Assembly: GCA_029203165.1 (NCBI GenBank)
Contig: CP119308.1
Coordinates: forward strand, 496,001 to 560,000
From: Candidatus Microbacterium colombiense
GTDB lineage: Bacteria > Actinomycetota > Actinomycetes > Actinomycetales > Microbacteriaceae
Direction of reading: 5' to 3'
Length of the DNA: 64,000 bases
Of the stretch, positions 49,943-57,944 are shown piece after piece (positions within the stretch are counted from its first letter, which is position 1; every line of letters starts with the position of its first letter). A program made the translations under genes and the position numbers. The notes below the pieces were generated by a model. It worked only from the letters and a program-made list of their open reading frames with translations, did not search any database and was not told the DNA's origin.

Positions 49943-50905
49943 TCAGCGACCGGATGCCGCGGCGACACGCTCCGTCAGCATCCCGGCCGCTTCGCGCAAC
50001 GGCTCCGGGCCCACGATCTCGAACGGCGCATCGAATCGCAGGACCGACGCCAGGACGGCGACCCACGACCACGCACCCACCGTGATGCGGCACGATCCCT
50101 CGTCGATCTCCGTCAGCGTCCCGTCACCGATCCACGGCGCGACCTCGCGGGCGGCCAGCGCGATCACGAACTCCCCGGTGCACGGCCAGCGGTCATGCGT
50201 GGCCGAGCCCTTCGCCCGTGCCGCGAGGTAGGTCTGCGCATCGGCCGAGGGGAGCGCTCGAGGCGCGAACGACGGGCCGGTCGGGACGCGCGGGTGCATG
50301 CGGTCGAGTCGATAGGTGCGCCAGTCGTCGGCATCCAGATCCCACGCGAGCAGGTACCAGCGGTTCTCGCGCGCCACGACCGCGTGCGGCTCGGTGCGCC
50401 GGGCGGGGCTGTCGCGCGCATCCGGGTCGGAGACCGAGTCGTAGTCGAACCGCAGCACGAGCCGGTCGCGCACGGCGGCGCTCGTCGCCTCGAGCACGGC
50501 GGGATCCACGCGGGTGGTGTTCTCGACGTCGGTGAAGCGGATGCCGTCGACCCGGTGCCTCAGCCGTGAGGGCATGACCTGCCGGACGGTCGCGAGGGCG
50601 CGGGCGGCGGCCTCGTCGAGGTCTATGCCGCTCGACGGAACACTCTGCAGCGCCACGGCGATCGCGACGGCCTGATCGTCGTCGAACAGGAGGGGTGGCA
50701 GCTCCGATCCGGCCGCGAGACGGTATCCGCCGTCGGGGCCCTTGATCGCGCCGATGCGATAGCCCAGCTCGCGCAGTCGATCCACGTCGCGGCGCACGGT
50801 GCGCGGGCTCACCTCGAGGCGGTCGGCCAGCACCTGGCCCGGCCAGTCGCGCGGCGTCTGCAGCAGCGACAGCAGCGCGAGCATGCGGGAGGAGCTTCCG
50901 GTCAT
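49943..50905 (-). CDS. WYL domain transcriptional regulator
   Basis: A 320-residue regulator. An N-terminal DeoR-like winged HTH (MLALLSLLQTPRDWPGQVLADRLEVSPRTVRRDVDRLRELG, in part) is followed by a WYL domain, in which the core is RENRWYLLAWDLDADDWRTYRLDRM, and a WCX C-terminal domain. Such proteins regulate adjacent genes, here probably the divergent VOC gene starting at 51022. ATG 50903-50905 is chosen since it begins the HTH domain. Confidence 0.9.
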   Translation of the reverse strand: MTGSSSRMLALLSLLQTPRDWPGQVLADRLEVSPRTVRRDVDRLRELGYRIGAIKGPDGGYRLAAGSELPPLLFDDDQAVAIAVALQSVPSSGIDLDEAAARALATVRQVMPSRLRHRVDGIRFTDVENTTRVDPAVLEATSAAVRDRLVLRFDYDSVSDPDARDSPARRTEPHAVVARENRWYLLAWDLDADDWRTYRLDRMHPRVPTGPSFAPRALPSADAQTYLAARAKGSATHDRWPCTGEFVIALAAREVAPWIGDGTLTEIDEGSCRITVGAWSWVAVLASVLRFDAPFEIVGPEPLREAAGMLTERVAAASGR

Positions 50906-51021
50906 GTCTTCATTCTGCGCGAAGTAGCGGACTGAAACTGACCTCTTCTGTTGCGATCGTTGATCCTGACAGCGAATCCGGTTCGGGATTCGCGCGGATG
51001 CACACACCAGAAGGACGCCTC

Positions 51022-51474
51022 ATGACTCTCATCACCACCACCCACCTGAACTTCCGCGGCGTGGCCCGGCAGGCACTCGACTTCTACCAGTCGGTGTTCG
51101 GCGGAACCGTCACGGCCGCCACCTATGGCGACTTCGGCATGCCCGCGGACGTGCCCGGTGCCGACAAGATCGTGTTCGGTCGGCTGCAGAGCGACGGGGG
51201 CCTGCGTCTGATGGCGTACGACATTCCCGGCCAGGACGACCCGGATGCCGCCGCCACCGCCGGATCCACGCGACGAGAGAACGGTGTCACTCTCACCGAT
51301 CGCACGTTCTTCCAGTCGTTGCAGGGCGGCTCGCTCGACGAGGTGCGCGGGTACTGGGATGCGCTCGCCGATGGGGCGACGATCGTCGAACCGCTCGCGG
51401 CCTCGGCCTGGTCGGCCGGCTTCGGCATGCTCACCGACCGTTTCGGCGTGACCTGGGTGCTCGACGTCGCTTGA
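51022..51474 (+). CDS. VOC superfamily protein (PhnB/glyoxalase-like)
   Basis: A 150-residue PhnB-like protein of the vicinal oxygen chelate fold: HLNFRGVARQALDFYQSVFGGTV is the first beta-alpha unit, and GGLRLMAYDIPG and GFGMLTDRFGVTWVLDV the later strands. The second half has the typical LADGATIVEPL. Metal-binding residues are incomplete, as in PhnB. Function is unknown; AAGGA precedes the ATG. It is divergent from the WYL regulator, which likely controls it. Confidence 0.88.
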   Translation: MTLITTTHLNFRGVARQALDFYQSVFGGTVTAATYGDFGMPADVPGADKIVFGRLQSDGGLRLMAYDIPGQDDPDAAATAGSTRRENGVTLTDRTFFQSLQGGSLDEVRGYWDALADGATIVEPLAASAWSAGFGMLTDRFGVTWVLDVA

Positions 51475-51538
51475 GCGCCGTTGCTCTCGGCTGGTTGCGC
51501 TCGGTTGGGCGCGCTTGGTTGCGCCTGGCTGGCCTGTG

Positions 51539-51602
51539 GCGCTTCCGTCGGAGATGTGCGCTTCCCTCGGACGAATCAGCCCGAAACGGCCGACGGAAGC
51601 GC
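51539..51602. terminator. Alternative hairpins between convergent genes
   Basis: GCGCTTCCGTCGG (51539-51551) is the exact complement of 51590-51602. In addition, GGAGATGTGCGCTTCC (51550-51565) is nearly complementary to 51595-51610, so two mutually exclusive stems are possible. The region lies between the VOC gene (ends 51474) and the kinase gene (ends 51635). Confidence 0.55.
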
Positions 51603-51634
51603 ATTTCTCCGAGCGAGGCGTCAGCAGAAGCGGG

Positions 51635-52489
51635 TCAGACGGTGCCTCGCCGCACCCGCATTAGCCCCTGCGCCACCTGGGCGACCTCGGCGGCGTGGGG
51701 GCGCGTGGCGGGATCGAGCCGCGTCATCCACTCGAGAAGTGCGCGCCAGTCGTCGCGGATGCGGCGGGGGATGGCCGGAGGATTCATGACCCGTGTGGCC
51801 GCAGCACCGCGCCCGGTTCCCGTCGGCGGATATGCCGGAGACCCGGTGAGGGCCTCGAGGGCGACCAGACCGAGGCCGAAGACGTCGACCGCGGGGGTGG
51901 GATCGGCGTCGCGCAATTGCTCGGGGGCGATATAGGTGAAGGTGCCGAGCACGATGCCGGGGGAGGTCGTACGCGGGCTGCCGACCGTGCACGCGATGCC
52001 GAAGTCGGCGAGCTTCGCGGTCCACGGATCGCCGGCACGCTCGCGGGCGAGGAGGATGTTCGACGGCTTCACGTCGCGATGGATGATGCCGGCGCCATGC
52101 ACGACGGCGAGGCCCTCGGCGATGTCGCGGGTGAACCGGGCGACCTGGCGCGGGCGCATCGGCCCTTCCTTCAGCCGCCGGGCGAGAGTTGGGCCCTCGA
52201 TGAACTCCATCACGAGATACCGCGGACGCCCGGGCGCCAGCTGAGCGTCGTAGAGAGTGACGAGTGAGCGGTGGTCGACGACGGCCAGCAGGGCCTTCTC
52301 GGTGTGAGCACGGTTCGCGGATGCGGCGTTCGGGTCTTCCTCGTGGATCATCTTCACCGCGACGGCGCGCTCCATGCGGGTGTCGAGCGCCCGGTACACG
52401 GTCGACATCCCGCCGCGGCCCACGCGCGCCTGCAACAGATAGCGCTCGTCGAGCAGCGCGGCGGAGGGCGCGACGACCTCGAGCGTCAT
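51635..52489 (-). CDS. Soluble serine/threonine protein kinase
   Basis: A 284-residue Hanks-type kinase with nothing but the kinase domain: glycine loop VGRGGMSTVY, Lys in VAVKMIHEE, catalytic loop IIHRDVKPSNILL, DFG in LADFGIACTVG, and APEQ in YIAPEQL. PknB-like actinobacterial kinases normally have a transmembrane helix and sensor domain; here the protein ends with a helical tail (RVRRGTV). It therefore acts in the cytoplasm and may be recruited by partners. It stands alone between convergent genes. Confidence 0.9.
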   Translation of the reverse strand: MTLEVVAPSAALLDERYLLQARVGRGGMSTVYRALDTRMERAVAVKMIHEEDPNAASANRAHTEKALLAVVDHRSLVTLYDAQLAPGRPRYLVMEFIEGPTLARRLKEGPMRPRQVARFTRDIAEGLAVVHGAGIIHRDVKPSNILLARERAGDPWTAKLADFGIACTVGSPRTTSPGIVLGTFTYIAPEQLRDADPTPAVDVFGLGLVALEALTGSPAYPPTGTGRGAAATRVMNPPAIPRRIRDDWRALLEWMTRLDPATRPHAAEVAQVAQGLMRVRRGTV

Positions 52490-52621
52490 CGTGGCGTCCT
52501 CGCGACGGCATCCTGGTGGGGCATGGTCTGAAACTAGGCGGCGCGCGTACGCCCGTCTGCTCCCTTGACTCCCGCGCCCCGACGTGCGTGAGGGGGAGCC
52601 TGTCCCGACAAGATATCAGTA

Positions 52622-52640
52622 TGTCGTCATATGTGTGCTT
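52622..52640 (+). promoter_or_regulatory. CATATG-centred 19-nt motif, copy 1
   Basis: TGTCGTCATATGTGTGCTT. The same motif is found at 59345-59363 and 62450-62468 with at most two substitutions. It lies 70 bases before the start of the membrane protein gene at 52711. An ATG begins inside the motif (52621) but codes for text without family support. Confidence 0.55.
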
Positions 52641-52710
52641 TATTTGTTCCAGCAACGGCTGTGAGTGGGCACATTCGATCCATCCGGAACGGGCTCGAAG
52701 GGAGTCGATC

Positions 52711-53307
52711 GTGGGTGCAGGATTCGGGGCGAGATGGGGCGCGGCGATCGGCTTAGCGGGGATGAGCGTTGCTGTCGCCGTGCTGGCACTGGTTGTTCTC
52801 GCGGGGCCGGCGTTCACTGACGCAACGGCTTCGTCCGTCCGGGTCGCCATGACAGGTATCGTTCCGGCGCTGGCAATCCTCTCGGTGGCGACGGCGGCCG
52901 CCGCATCGTCCGGAGTCTCCAAGATGCCGTGGGCAGCTGTTCTGCTGGGCATCGCGGGATCCGCCGCCACAGCGCTCACGTACGAAGCGTGGTACATCGG
53001 CGTCGATGCTGACGTCGCGTCAACGCCATTCGCGCTTCTGCTGGCCGCTGCGATCGCTTCCATCGCTCTCAACGGCTCAGCCATCGTCGCATTGCTCCTT
53101 CCCGCGTTCCGTCGCGCAGGCATGCGCACCGGAGTCATCGTCCTGCTCAGCGTGATGGTCGGTGTCAGCGGCGGCGCGATCACGCTGCTGTACTTCTTCC
53201 CCATCGTTTCGGCGCTGCTCGGCGCAGCAGCCGCACTGCTCGTCGTCGTACTCATGTACCGTGCTGAGCACCGCCGAGCAGTCTCACGGGCTGCGATCGT
53301 GCGGTGA
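52711..53307 (+). CDS. Polytopic membrane protein of unknown function
   Basis: A 198-residue integral membrane protein with about six hydrophobic segments (GAAIGLAGMSVAVAVLALVVLAG, then VRVAMTGIVPALAILSVATAAAA, and others) and a basic tail YRAEHRRAVSRAAIVR. GTG 52711 is chosen since AAGGGAG lies six bases before; upstream in-frame ATG 52621 lies in the regulatory motif. No known family is recognised. A smaller membrane protein gene follows 96 bases later. Confidence 0.6.
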   Translation: MGAGFGARWGAAIGLAGMSVAVAVLALVVLAGPAFTDATASSVRVAMTGIVPALAILSVATAAAASSGVSKMPWAAVLLGIAGSAATALTYEAWYIGVDADVASTPFALLLAAAIASIALNGSAIVALLLPAFRRAGMRTGVIVLLSVMVGVSGGAITLLYFFPIVSALLGAAAALLVVVLMYRAEHRRAVSRAAIVR

Positions 53308-53403
53308 GGTCTGCCGTGGCAGCTCCGGCGGCGGCGCGCTCGTACACCGCGTCGAGGGGTGAGACCGGATGTGAGCACCACCCGTGATGCGGACGGAGAG
53401 GAA

Positions 53404-53667
53404 ATGCTAGTGATGGTCTACCTCGGTGTCGCCGTCGGACTACTGCTCGCGGGCGGCGTCGCTGGATTCGTCGGCACGAGACTCGGCACAGCGATCGCTG
53501 TATTCGTCTCACTGGTCTGGCTCGGTGTGCTGATCTGGTTCGGGCTGGCCGGTGCCATCGAATCGGAAGTCGAACTGCTGGCCGCCTGTCTCGTGATCGG
53601 ATTGCTCGCCTTCCTGAGCGGGTCGAGCATCGCCAGCCGTGTCAAGCAATCGCGAAAGCCCCGATAG
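53404..53667 (+). CDS. Small membrane protein
   Basis: An 87-residue protein with three hydrophobic segments (VYLGVAVGLLLAGGVAGFVG, AIAVFVSLVWLGVLIWFGLAG, LLAACLVIGLLAFLSG) and a basic tail VKQSRKPR. The start could be ATG 53404, GTG 53410 or ATG 53413; GGAGAGGA at 53395-53402 fits the latter two best. No known family. It may be co-transcribed with the gene at 52711. Confidence 0.55.
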   Translation: MLVMVYLGVAVGLLLAGGVAGFVGTRLGTAIAVFVSLVWLGVLIWFGLAGAIESEVELLAACLVIGLLAFLSGSSIASRVKQSRKPR

Positions 53668-53794
53668 GAAACGGGCTGCCTCCGCTGCGCGACTCGCTCC
53701 TCGGTTCAGTCGCGCACACGAAGAAGCGCACGCCCCTGGGTGCAAGGGCGTGCGCTCCTATCCCCGGAGGGGATGGTCCCCAGGACGGGGACGG

Positions 53795-53829
53795 TGACGG
53801 ATGCCGCATTCGGGTCGCGGCATCCGTCA
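53795..53829. terminator. Hairpin after the M1 aminopeptidase gene
   Basis: TGACGGATGCCGC (53795-53807) is the exact complement of 53817-53829, with a nine-base loop. It follows the minus-strand aminopeptidase gene ending at 53852. Between them, the unit CATCAGGCGTCGAT is present twice in tandem (53833 and 53850), one copy holding the stop codon. Confidence 0.65.
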
Positions 53830-53851
53830 GGTCATCAGGCGTCGATCGTCA

Positions 53852-56209
53852 TCAGGCGTCGATGCTGCGACGACGGCGCATCGCGACGATCGCCCCGCCG
53901 AGGGAGAGCAGCACGACGCCGAGCAGAACACCCGCGATGGGCAGATCTCCCCCCGTCGAGCTGAGCTCGTCGTCGGGATCGGCCACGCCGCCGGTGTCGG
54001 GGTCGCCGCCGTCGCCGTCGCCGGGCACGGCTGCCGCGACGACCGCCGCCGTCGCCGCACTCGTGACCGAGCCCGTGCGGAAGCCGTCGAGCGTGCCGGT
54101 CACGGTCACGGAGATGCGCGCACCGAGCGCGCTCGCCGGGATGGTGAACGTCGTCGCCGGGTCCGCCGCGCGGGCCGTGCTCACGACGGGCTCGCCGTCG
54201 ATCGCCCACGCGTAGCTGAGCTCGGTGCCCTCGGGCCATCCGGTCGACGATGCCGTGAGCGTGCCGCCGACGACGGCCTTGCCGGTGATCGTCGGAGCGG
54301 AGGTCGGCGCGAGCACCTCCATCACGGTGGTCTCGACGACGCAGTTCGCGCAGGTTCCGCCGAGCGAGGCGACGCGGCTGCTGACCGAGAACGGTCCGCC
54401 GTCGGCATCCTCGATCACCGTGGCACTGAACGTCAGCTCGGCGACTGCGGCCGGAGCCGTGCCGGCGGGGACCGTCCAGGTCAACGTCGTGCCATCGAGC
54501 ACGGCCCCTGCCGGAACAGCGTCGAGCGTGGCGCGGGTCAGCAGTGCGCTGAGGTCCACCGTGACGATCGACGACGCCAGCGGTACGCGGCCGGTGTTGG
54601 TCGCCGTGACCGTGTACGAGGCGGTGCCGCCGATCGCGACCGGGTCGGCGGCCGTGCTCGTCAGAGCGATCGAGAGCTTGTCGGGCCAGGCGGGCTTGCC
54701 GGGTTCGAGGATCCAGTCGTTCCACAACGTCGTGATGTCGCGGCCCGAGATCTCCTCAGCAAGGGCCTTCAGGTCGGCGGCGGTGCGGCTCTGGCCGGCG
54801 TAGCGGGTCTGCCACTCCTTGATCAGCGAGAAGAACGACTCGTCGCCGATCGAGATCTTCAGCGCCTCCCAGAACTGCGCGCTACGCGTGTAGGTCTGGT
54901 AGCCGTAGAGGTCTTCCGAGGCGGTCTGCGCGCCGGGCGGGGTGTTCCAGTCCGCGCTCGCCGACGACTTGTTGTTCCAGGAGGTGAAGTAGGTCTGCTC
55001 GGTGCTCGTGCCACTGCCGAAGCCGGCCGCGCTGTTGTAGTGGGTCGGGCCCCAGGTCGCCATACCCTCGCCGATCCAGATGTCGGTCCACGTCGAGGGA
55101 GCGACGTTGTCGCCGTACCACTGGTGCACCAGCTCGTGGATGAGCGTGTTGCCGTTCACCGAGCTCGCGCTGGGGAAGAACGAGCGGTCCTGCGTCTCGA
55201 GCGCGTAGTTCACGCCGCTCGGCACGCTGTCGACGATCACGCCGGTGCTGTTGCCGGGGTAGGCGCCGTAGACCGACTCGAGGTTCTTGGTGAGGGTCTC
55301 GAGCTGGGCGACGCGATTGCGGATCGTCGTCTTGTTGCCGGAGCTGAGCCCTGCGTCCATGAACGACCAGGAGGGGATGCTGCGGCCATCCGTGAGTGTG
55401 ATCGACCCCTCGATCACGTCGAAGCGTCCGATCGCGATGACCGCGAGTTCGGAGGCCATCTGCTTGTCCTGACGCCACACCCACGTGGTGCGGTCGCCCG
55501 ACACGGTCTTCGACTTCAGCTCGCCGTTGCTCGCCACCGCGGCATCGCCCGTCACGCCCGAGGCGTTCGCGAGCACCGAGGGGGCGTCGACCGAGATCGT
55601 GTACGTGGCCTTGTCGCCCGGGGTGTTGTTGTGCGGGAAGCCCGCCATCATGCCGATCGGCTGGCCGAGCAGGATCGCCCCGTCGTTCGTGCCGTTCCAT
55701 CCCTCGTAGCTGCCGTCGGTGTCGACGTGGCGCTCGGGAGTTCCGCTGTACGTGACGGCGACCGTGAACTCCCCGGTGACGGGCGTCGCCGGGGTCACGA
55801 TGAGCTTGTACTTGACGGCATCCGCGTCGATGTCACGCGCCCAGGTGGCGGGGGCGCCGTTGACGGAGACCGACGAGATCGTCATGCCCTCGAAGTCGAG
55901 CGAGAAGCTGCGCAGCGGAGAGAGGGCCCGTGCGGTCATCGTGGTCGTCGCCGTCGTGATGTCGCCGGTGATGAGGCCGCCGGCCACGCCGGTGGGGCTC
56001 CAGGCGAGCGAGACGTCGTAGTTCAGGGCGTCGTAGCCGCCGTTGCCGACGTTCGGGAACATGGCGTCGCCGGATGTTCGGGGGCCGTCGATCGAGTCGT
56101 CGGCCACCGCGGCCGGGACCGAGGTGACGAGCAGGGAACCGGCGAGCAGCGCGGTGACCGGGAGGGTCGCGAGCAGTCGCCGACGGGCGGGGGAAGTCTG
56201 TCGGAGCAT
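53852..56209 (-). CDS. Cell-wall-anchored M1 family metallopeptidase
   Basis: A 785-residue exported aminopeptidase-like enzyme. Signal peptide to about residue 36 (VTSVPAAVADD). The M1 domain has an altered GAMEN loop (GVNYALETQD), the zinc motif HELVHQWYGD and the second zinc ligand in WIGEGMATWG, about residues 320-360. From about 520 follow Ig-like and CARDB-type beta domains, then PGDGDGGDPDTGG linker, LSSTG, a hydrophobic helix and MRRRRSIDA, an LPxTG-like sortase signal of the SSTG variant. It should trim peptides at the cell surface. The 600-base upstream gap contains repeats rather than a gene. Confidence 0.88.
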   Translation of the reverse strand: MLRQTSPARRRLLATLPVTALLAGSLLVTSVPAAVADDSIDGPRTSGDAMFPNVGNGGYDALNYDVSLAWSPTGVAGGLITGDITTATTTMTARALSPLRSFSLDFEGMTISSVSVNGAPATWARDIDADAVKYKLIVTPATPVTGEFTVAVTYSGTPERHVDTDGSYEGWNGTNDGAILLGQPIGMMAGFPHNNTPGDKATYTISVDAPSVLANASGVTGDAAVASNGELKSKTVSGDRTTWVWRQDKQMASELAVIAIGRFDVIEGSITLTDGRSIPSWSFMDAGLSSGNKTTIRNRVAQLETLTKNLESVYGAYPGNSTGVIVDSVPSGVNYALETQDRSFFPSASSVNGNTLIHELVHQWYGDNVAPSTWTDIWIGEGMATWGPTHYNSAAGFGSGTSTEQTYFTSWNNKSSASADWNTPPGAQTASEDLYGYQTYTRSAQFWEALKISIGDESFFSLIKEWQTRYAGQSRTAADLKALAEEISGRDITTLWNDWILEPGKPAWPDKLSIALTSTAADPVAIGGTASYTVTATNTGRVPLASSIVTVDLSALLTRATLDAVPAGAVLDGTTLTWTVPAGTAPAAVAELTFSATVIEDADGGPFSVSSRVASLGGTCANCVVETTVMEVLAPTSAPTITGKAVVGGTLTASSTGWPEGTELSYAWAIDGEPVVSTARAADPATTFTIPASALGARISVTVTGTLDGFRTGSVTSAATAAVVAAAVPGDGDGGDPDTGGVADPDDELSSTGGDLPIAGVLLGVVLLSLGGAIVAMRRRRSIDA

Positions 56210-56417
56210 GGGTGCTTTCGGGTAGGCAGAGCGGGTCGACCGATCACGTCGTCGTGGTGCGGGGTGGGCTTGTGGCCCGAGGGATACGTATGAAACGTAT
56301 GGAGCGCATGTTTCGGCAATATATCGCGTTGCTCACGGTTCGGTTGCGGTGGGATTTTCTGCTGGCGGATCGGGGGGATTGTTCGACCCCGTGCAGGATT
56401 TGCTGGGGTGGGGGTGG

Positions 56418-56494
56418 GGGTGCTGGGTGCTGGGTGCTGGGTGCTGGGTGTTGGGTGTTGGGTGTTGGGTGCTGGGTGCTGGGTGCTGGGTGCT
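56418..56494. repeat. Minisatellite of eleven 7-bp units, (GGGTGYT)11
   Basis: Units 1-4 and 8-11 read GGGTGCT, units 5-7 GGGTGTT, from 56418 to 56494 without interruption. The plus strand has eleven evenly spaced GGG runs separated by four bases, the pattern of a G-quadruplex former. The tract is in the upstream region of the minus-strand aminopeptidase gene, about 210 bases before its start. Confidence 0.92.
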
Positions 56495-56539
56495 GGAGTT
56501 GGCACCTGTTGTCGCTCTGGGGTGGTGGATGCGTCACAC

Positions 56540-56660
56540 ATGGTCGCTTCCCACTGGTGGATGCGACTATTCGTGACGCCTCCCCGCGGGCAGGTGTCAC
56601 GAATGGTCGCCCACGCGCGGCGGTTGCGGCCATTTGCGCCCCCGTCCACGCCCTCGTCGT
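56540..56660. repeat. Intergenic repeat family 2, copy B
   Basis: Words ATGGTCGC, GGATGCGAC, GTGACGCCTCCCCGCGG, ACGAATGGTCGC and ATTTGCGCCC in the same order as copies A and C. The centre forms a hairpin with arms ATTCGTGAC (56569-56577) and GTCACGAAT (56596-56604). Confidence 0.5.
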
Positions 56661-56810
56661 TAGGGCCACTGGTGCTGGGGATGGAGTTGGCGCCTGTTGT
56701 CGCTTTGGGACGTTGGATGCGGCATGAGGCGCCAAGTTCCCCACTCCCCACTGCCCCCCGCGCGTGCTAACGTCGGGGCGATCGTGTTCCGAACGCAGGA
56801 GGTGAGACCC

Positions 56811-56870
56811 ATGAACGCAGTATCCGCATCGGGTGCTCCCCTGCAGTCCACGATCTCGCGACCGAGCTAG
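56811..56870 (+). CDS. 19-residue leader peptide upstream of the patatin-like gene
   Basis: ATG 56811 is preceded by AGGAGGTGA (56797-56805, spacer five), a full complement to the 16S rRNA end and the strongest ribosome site in the window. It encodes MNAVSASGAPLQSTISRPS and stops with TAG 46 bases before the patatin-like start. CGCGAC (56857-56862) can pair with GTCGCG (56870-56875), while AGTCGC (56869-56874) can pair with GCGACT (56908-56913) next to the downstream AAAGG. These stems exclude each other, as in translational attenuators. A regulatory role is inferred. Confidence 0.55.
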   Translation: MNAVSASGAPLQSTISRPS

Positions 56871-56916
56871 TCGCGTCGGGGAGCGCCGAACAGGCACATC
56901 GCGAAAGGCGACTCCC

Positions 56917-57801
56917 ATGAACGCACACACTCTCACCCGCGCACTCGTCCTCGGCGGAGGCGGATCCACCGGCAACGCCTGGCTGATCGGCGTCGTCGCT
57001 GGCCTCGCCGAATCCGGCGTCGACGTCACCGCCGCCGACCTCACCATCGGCACCTCGGCCGGCGCCACGGCGGCAGCCCAGTTCGCCGGCGCCGACCCGT
57101 CCGAGCTGTTCGCCGCCGCGCGCACACCTGTCCCGGCCCGACCGCAGGCGAACACCAACCGCCCGGTCGTCGACCATATGGAACGGATGCGGTGGCTGAT
57201 CGCCAACTCCTCGGATGCCGCAGACCTGCGCCGACGGTTGGGGGCATCGGCGCTCGCGCAGGCCGCGGCATCCGTCGATCCGGCATCCGAACCCCGCCAC
57301 CGGCAGTGGCGGGCGATGGTGGCGTCGCGACTTCCTCAGCAGACGTGGCCGGAACGGCGGATGCTGCTCACCGCCGTCGACGCCACCACGGCCGAGCCCG
57401 TGGTGTTCGATCGCGACAGCGGCGTCGACCTGGTGGATGCCGTCGCCGCGAGTTGCAGTAGCGGCTCCGCGTATCCGATCGGCGATCGCGCCTTCATCGA
57501 CGGCGGCTTCCGGCGCAACGAGAACGCCGACCTCGCCGCGGGTCACGACCGCGTGCTGGTGCTCCCTCCGTTCGGCGGGCGCGCGCTCACTCCGCCCGCC
57601 TGGGGTCTGCAGCTCGAGGCCCAGGTGGAGGAACTGCGCGCGGGCGGCAGCCAGGTGCTCGTGATCGGCCCGGGCGAGGGCGCCGAGCATCTGTTCTTCG
57701 AGAACGCGATGGATCCGTCGCTCCGCGCACCGGCCGCCGAGGTCGGCTACGCACAGGGGCGAGCGCTCGCCGCGGCAGTCGGGGAGTTCTGGGATGCGTG
57801 A
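56917..57801 (+). CDS. Patatin-like phospholipase
   Basis: A 294-residue cytoplasmic patatin-fold protein with oxyanion loop VLGGGGSTGNAW, nucleophile Ser in IGTSAGAT (GxSxG) and catalytic Asp in FIDGGFRRNENAD (DGG). It should hydrolyse acyl lipids. GAAAGG at 56903-56908 precedes the ATG by eight bases. A 19-codon leader ORF lies upstream and may control its translation. The C-S lyase unit with its own leader follows. Confidence 0.88.
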   Translation: MNAHTLTRALVLGGGGSTGNAWLIGVVAGLAESGVDVTAADLTIGTSAGATAAAQFAGADPSELFAAARTPVPARPQANTNRPVVDHMERMRWLIANSSDAADLRRRLGASALAQAAASVDPASEPRHRQWRAMVASRLPQQTWPERRMLLTAVDATTAEPVVFDRDSGVDLVDAVAASCSSGSAYPIGDRAFIDGGFRRNENADLAAGHDRVLVLPPFGGRALTPPAWGLQLEAQVEELRAGGSQVLVIGPGEGAEHLFFENAMDPSLRAPAAEVGYAQGRALAAAVGEFWDA

Positions 57802-57878
57802 TGTCACGCGCGGTCACGCGACGTGCGGGCGCGGAGGCGGCATCCTTAGATTGGTAGCTTCCCCATGAAGGAGTATTC

Positions 57879-57932
57879 GTGTCTGAGAACCCGGTCGTGT
57901 GTCACGCCGCTCGATGTCAGCCGGTGGCCTGA
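57879..57932 (+). CDS. 17-residue Cys-containing leader peptide upstream of the C-S lyase gene
   Basis: GTG 57879 has AAGGAG at 57868-57873 with a five-base spacer. The 17 codons read VSENPVVCHAARCQPVA with two Cys codons and stop (TGA 57930-57932) 12 bases before the lyase start. An overlapping frame from ATG 57865 also has two Cys codons and ends in ATGTCATGA, overlapping the lyase start, but lacks a ribosome site. Because the enzyme cleaves cystathionine or cysteine conjugates, cysteine-sensitive attenuation is plausible. Confidence 0.55.
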   Translation: MSENPVVCHAARCQPVA

Positions 57933-57944
57933 GAGCCGTATGTC

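Larger units (their letters stand above)
56210..56810. other. 601-base intergenic region with minisatellite and repeat family 2
   Basis: No gene is supported. Contents in order: the minus-strand promoter region of the aminopeptidase gene, a 77-bp minisatellite (56418-56494), repeat family 2 copy B (56540-56660), and the promoter of the leader ORF starting at 56811. CCTGTTGTCGCT occurs at 56505 and 56692, with matching flanks (GTTGGC/AC and GTTGGATGCG...), another local duplication. Confidence 0.6.

Noticed and set aside
52621..52710. N-terminal extension starting MSSYVCFICSS for the membrane protein at 52711
   Set aside because: The ATG lies inside the repeated 19-nt motif, and GTG 52711 has a strong ribosome site right before the first TM region.
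56418..56494. CRISPR array
   Set aside because: Units are 7 bp and tandem without spacers; no cas genes in the window.
56244..57206. Minus-strand frame encoding repeated QHPAPSTQHP text
   Set aside because: It arises from the 7-bp minisatellite and continues antisense to the patatin-like gene; no ribosome site or family.
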